Of a stretch of 25,856 nt of DNA, positions 22,860 through 25,856 are shown piece by piece. Position 1 is the first letter of the stretch; the number at the start of each line of letters is the position of its first letter. Under the pieces are notes generated by a model, which was not told where the DNA came from, made no database searches, and saw only the letters and a list, made by a program, of their open reading frames with translations. The translations under genes were made by a program, and so were the position numbers. Source of the DNA: CAYSHJ01 sp964589725 (GTDB lineage: Bacteria > Planctomycetota > Planctomycetia > Planctomycetales > Planctomycetaceae); NCBI GenBank assembly GCA_964589725.1, contig CAZPUJ010000338.1, positions 1 to 25,856 on the forward strand. The letters run 5' to 3'.

Positions 22860-25856
22860 TTACTTCATCAAACGGATCAGTCGTTCGACACCCGCCTTCA
22901 ATCCGGCGTTGTCGGTTCCGGCGATGACGATCACGTTCTTCTCAACCGCAAACGGGCTCCAACACAAACTGACGAGCACTCCGCCGGGACCGGGATATTT
23001 GTCGTCGGCGATTTGAGGCAGCAATTCGCTGGCTTGCAGCACGGCCACTGTGCGGCTGGTCCGGCTACTGCCGAGCACGATCAAGTGGCTGTCGGTCGTG
23101 TACGCGTCGGGTAATTGCGCCGGCAATTGATACGCGCCGACGTGCGATGTCAGCTTTGACCACGATTTTGCCCAGCGAGCGCGAAATTCGGCCGTCGTTC
23201 TCTCTTCGCGCACGACGGCGTTGAGCGGACGGATTTGTCGCTTGTCGTCGATTTGCAACATCACGCCCGGTTCGTAACACAATTCGACGTCGCCACTGAA
23301 ATCCACAAAGCCCTCGCCCGCGACCGTGACGAATCGGTCGGGGAGTCGCCAATCAGCGGTGACATCCTTGTCGTCGGACGTCTTCGCGGTCAGCGTGCCG
23401 TCGGCGGCCGTGCTGAGCGTGATGTGCTTATCGGCGGGGATCTTGAACTGAGGGCCATTGGGATCGACGGCGAAAACTTTGGCGTACGGATTCCAAACGC
23501 GCGGATACGCGACCTTGCGCAGCGAGTCAGATTCGTGCTTCACCGAGACTTTCAACCCGGCGGTCGTCAGCCGATCGACCAAGGTTTTGATGATCTCCGG
23601 CGGGTGATCGGACTCGACGGCGACGACGACCTCCGGCTTGGTCTTGAGGAAATCTTGCAGTCGTTCAGCATCGAACACGCGCACGGATGAGACGGCTCGC
23701 GGCATGCGTGACATCGCCGTGTGTGCGGCCTTGGTTTCACCGGCCAAGTTCGCGACCGGGCTGGTGATTTTGATCAAGTAGTCGCCCGCCGCCGTGTTGG
23801 CACCCAGCGGAAACATTTCCTGGTATTTGCCGGTCAAATTGGTCGAACGGTGAAGTCGATACAACTCGCGGCCGGCGGGATCAGCAATCGAGATCGTCAG
23901 CGGCCACGGCATGCTCAGCTTACGTAACGTCGCTTCGACGGTAAGCGTCCCTTGGTGAACGGCCGCTTGCACGTCGAGACCTTGCGGCTCGCGCGGGGCG
24001 AGGAAGAAGACTTTCATCTCGCCCGGCTCAAACTTCGTTGCGATCGGTGACTGTGGATCGGTCACTTTGTGGGATTTCGAGAAATCGTACCCTTCGAGCA
24101 TATGGACGACTGTGGTTTGCGTCGTCGGCAATTGCAACGAGGCTTGATGCGGGGCATAGTTGTAGATTGCGTGCCTCTTGTCGTCGGCGATCGGCGGCAG
24201 TTCTTCGTAGCCGTTGACAGCCAGCACGATCGTTCCCTCACCAGCCATTTGATGTTCGATGAGCAGCTCGTTCGAGTCGGTCTGCGCCCACGACTTCGAG
24301 GCCGTTTGTTTCATCGCGGCTTTGAACGGGGCGACGGCGTTGCGGACCGGCTCGTCCATGAAGTGGTTCGTTTGGTAGCTGCTGGCTTCGCGCGGCGTTT
24401 GGAACGACTTCGCGTCTTGCAGGTACAGGACGCTCCAGCGATACGACAAGCCTTTGAGATCGATGTCGGCGACGATCGCGTTGTCGAACGTTAGGGTCGT
24501 GCTCTTGTCCACGACGATTCGTCCGCCGGCGGCGACGAACTGGCGCAGCGACTCTTGAATAGGATCCGGAAGCGCGTGCGTTTGGCCGACGATGACGAGC
24601 GTTTTGTAGGTCTTCAGCACGCCGGTCGGCAGGGTTCGCTCGTGAACGATTTGGGCGGGAAATCCCGCTCGTGACAAGGCGTAATGTGCCGTGAGCACCG
24701 TCTCTTTGTAATCGCCGCCGATGTTGTAGGCGTTGATGTCGATCTCTTTGCCCTTGAGCGCGGTGTTCTCCGGGAGCGAGGCGATCATTAACTTGATTGG
24801 CTCGCCGGTTTTCTTGGCGGCTTCTTTGGCGGTGATCTCTTTCTCGCGCATCGCGATTTCGGTAAAGCTCCACAGCACGGCGACGTCGTGGCCGGTAAAC
24901 ACCGTCTCCTTAAGCACCGGGCCGATGCGCTTCGCGGCGTTGTTGACATCGGCAAGGTCTTGCGGCTTCATGCCGGTCATGTTGAGCCACCAATTACTTG
25001 TCAGGCCGGCGGCCAGCATACCGTTCATGCAGGCTCGATATGCGTACGTCTGCTGCGGCTGCGGTACGACCTCGCCAAAGAGCTGCCCGTTCATCGCGTG
25101 GGCCATGCGCGAGGTCGGATCGTGCGACTTCTCCAACTGCACGCCGCTGTACGCACCCAGCCGGTCAATTCCCCAATCAACGAAGACGTGCGAGGAAGGG
25201 ATGTCATTGACTTCTTGGTTCAGCGGGTCGGTGCCGTCCATGATCGCGTGCGGCGCATACAGGTCCGTGCTGAACGACGCCTGCGGCCAAACGGTCCTCA
25301 GATCGCGACGCGCCTGCCGCTGACATTCCTTCATGATCTCGCAGCGGATGCGCATGTAGTTCAACCAGTCGTCGTTCGGCCGCGACGCGGGATCGTTGGT
25401 GAATTTCCAGCCGCGCTGTTCGTACCACGGTTGCTCGTCCCAATCGGGGAAGCCGGATGCGGTGCCTCCCGCCGGAGTTTTGCCCCAGGCGAGACCCGGC
25501 TCATCCAGCGTGCCGATGCTGACCACGTTCGTCGCGAAACGCCGCAGCCGCTGTGCCGTGTGAAAGCTCAGCAGCCGCATCGCTTCGTTCATCTCCAAGT
25601 TGCCCCAGCTCTTCATCGAGCCAAATGGCTTATGCGTGACGTACCCGGTCCAGTACATGTAAACGATCGTTGGCAGATTAGCGGCGATCGCCTGGTCGAA
25701 GACTTTGAGCCCGGTCGATGCCGCTCCGCGCGGATTAAGGTTCGGCCCCGTCTGCTGTGGATTCAGTCGTCCGAACGAGAACGCATTGCCGAGCACAAAG
25801 TTCGCGCCCCCTTGTTTGAGTTCGTTGAACCCGGCGGTCTGCGAAACGAGCAGCGT
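22860..25856 (-). CDS. large glycoside-hydrolase-like protein, N-terminus outside the window
   Basis: At least 998 residues; the frame is open to the window edge, so the start is unseen. The N-terminal part includes YMYWTGYVTHKPFG and TLDEPGLAWGKTP, with a Glu/Asp pattern like the barrel of GH42-type beta-galactosidases. The middle (VAVLWSFTEIAMREKEI, then LKTYKTLVIVGQTHALPD and RQFVAAGGRIVVD) resembles the beta-galactosidase trimerisation (glutamine-amidotransferase-like) domain that follows such barrels. Beta-rich regions follow (EATLRKLSMPWPLTISIADP), and a repeated NVIVIAGTDNAGLKAGVERL segment ends the protein, like the alpha/beta fold of FAD/cobalamin-like tails. Likely a periplasmic or secreted polysaccharide-related enzyme. 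No catalytic acid can be named with certainty. Confidence 0.75.
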   Translation of the reverse strand, partial: TLLVSQTAGFNELKQGGANFVLGNAFSFGRLNPQQTGPNLNPRGAASTGLKVFDQAIAANLPTIVYMYWTGYVTHKPFGSMKSWGNLEMNEAMRLLSFHTAQRLRRFATNVVSIGTLDEPGLAWGKTPAGGTASGFPDWDEQPWYEQRGWKFTNDPASRPNDDWLNYMRIRCEIMKECQRQARRDLRTVWPQASFSTDLYAPHAIMDGTDPLNQEVNDIPSSHVFVDWGIDRLGAYSGVQLEKSHDPTSRMAHAMNGQLFGEVVPQPQQTYAYRACMNGMLAAGLTSNWWLNMTGMKPQDLADVNNAAKRIGPVLKETVFTGHDVAVLWSFTEIAMREKEITAKEAAKKTGEPIKLMIASLPENTALKGKEIDINAYNIGGDYKETVLTAHYALSRAGFPAQIVHERTLPTGVLKTYKTLVIVGQTHALPDPIQESLRQFVAAGGRIVVDKSTTLTFDNAIVADIDLKGLSYRWSVLYLQDAKSFQTPREASSYQTNHFMDEPVRNAVAPFKAAMKQTASKSWAQTDSNELLIEHQMAGEGTIVLAVNGYEELPPIADDKRHAIYNYAPHQASLQLPTTQTTVVHMLEGYDFSKSHKVTDPQSPIATKFEPGEMKVFFLAPREPQGLDVQAAVHQGTLTVEATLRKLSMPWPLTISIADPAGRELYRLHRSTNLTGKYQEMFPLGANTAAGDYLIKITSPVANLAGETKAAHTAMSRMPRAVSSVRVFDAERLQDFLKTKPEVVVAVESDHPPEIIKTLVDRLTTAGLKVSVKHESDSLRKVAYPRVWNPYAKVFAVDPNGPQFKIPADKHITLSTAADGTLTAKTSDDKDVTADWRLPDRFVTVAGEGFVDFSGDVELCYEPGVMLQIDDKRQIRPLNAVVREERTTAEFRARWAKSWSKLTSHVGAYQLPAQLPDAYTTDSHLIVLGSSRTSRTVAVLQASELLPQIADDKYPGPGGVLVSLCWSPFAVEKNVIVIAGTDNAGLKAGVERLIRLMK

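Overview
The window looks like a planctomycete (Planctomycetota) chromosome segment. The signs are a DUF1559-type pseudopilin with a GFTLIELLVVVAI methylation motif, a secreted protein opening with an RxEPLEDRxLLA motif followed by a CSLREA-like segment, a TIGR03009-like protein, several lipoproteins, and many dispersed palindromic repeats. Genes on the left (1-13700) are mostly on the + strand; genes on the right (13950-25856) are all on the - strand.

Layout. 38-571: a small lipoprotein. 572-3210: an accessory island with a RelE/ParE-like toxin/antitoxin pair, a ParB-like ORF, two copies of a small companion protein, a ParD/CopG-like antitoxin, and two near-identical 161-bp copies of a palindromic repeat bracketing the first module. 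3455-8828: lipoproteins, the DUF1559 pseudopilin, a TPR lipoprotein and a LolA-like/PASTA protein. 8881-10796: two head-to-head genes, both apparently cut at their 5' ends at about 9502. 10797-11458: a gene graveyard with remnants of an IS200-like transposase and a HicA-like toxin. 11459-13675: a parallel beta-helix plus RTX-like secreted protein. 13952-20595: the main interest (below). 20863-25856: a protein with a pRiA4b ORF-3-like domain, and a large glycoside-hydrolase-like protein that runs off the window.

The striking system is a - strand cluster of eight genes, transcribed from 20595 down to 13952, in which five genes contain in-frame TGA codons. Conventional ORF calling cuts these genes short. 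Read as selenocysteine (U), eight TGA codons fall at or beside expected metal- or redox-active cysteines: a B12-binding-type radical SAM protein with a CUAEP tail; a secreted protein with an adjacent UU pair; a small MerT-like membrane protein with one U; an HMA-type lipoprotein whose CxxC is UxxU; and a MerT-MerP fusion with CU near its N-terminus and CxxU in its HMA motif. Downstream of each TGA or TGA pair I find a stem-loop of 6-8 bp with a short G-containing apical loop, at the spacing expected of bacterial SECIS elements. TAA and TAG never interrupt these frames, and TGA ends ordinary neighbouring genes. Interleaved with them are a DUF169 protein, a fold-type III PLP decarboxylase and a secreted FGE-like protein lacking the usual catalytic cysteines. 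My inference is a selenoprotein-rich system for handling a soft metal such as Hg(II), with an enzymatic arm of unknown product. No Sec machinery (selA, selB, selC, selD) is visible in the window.
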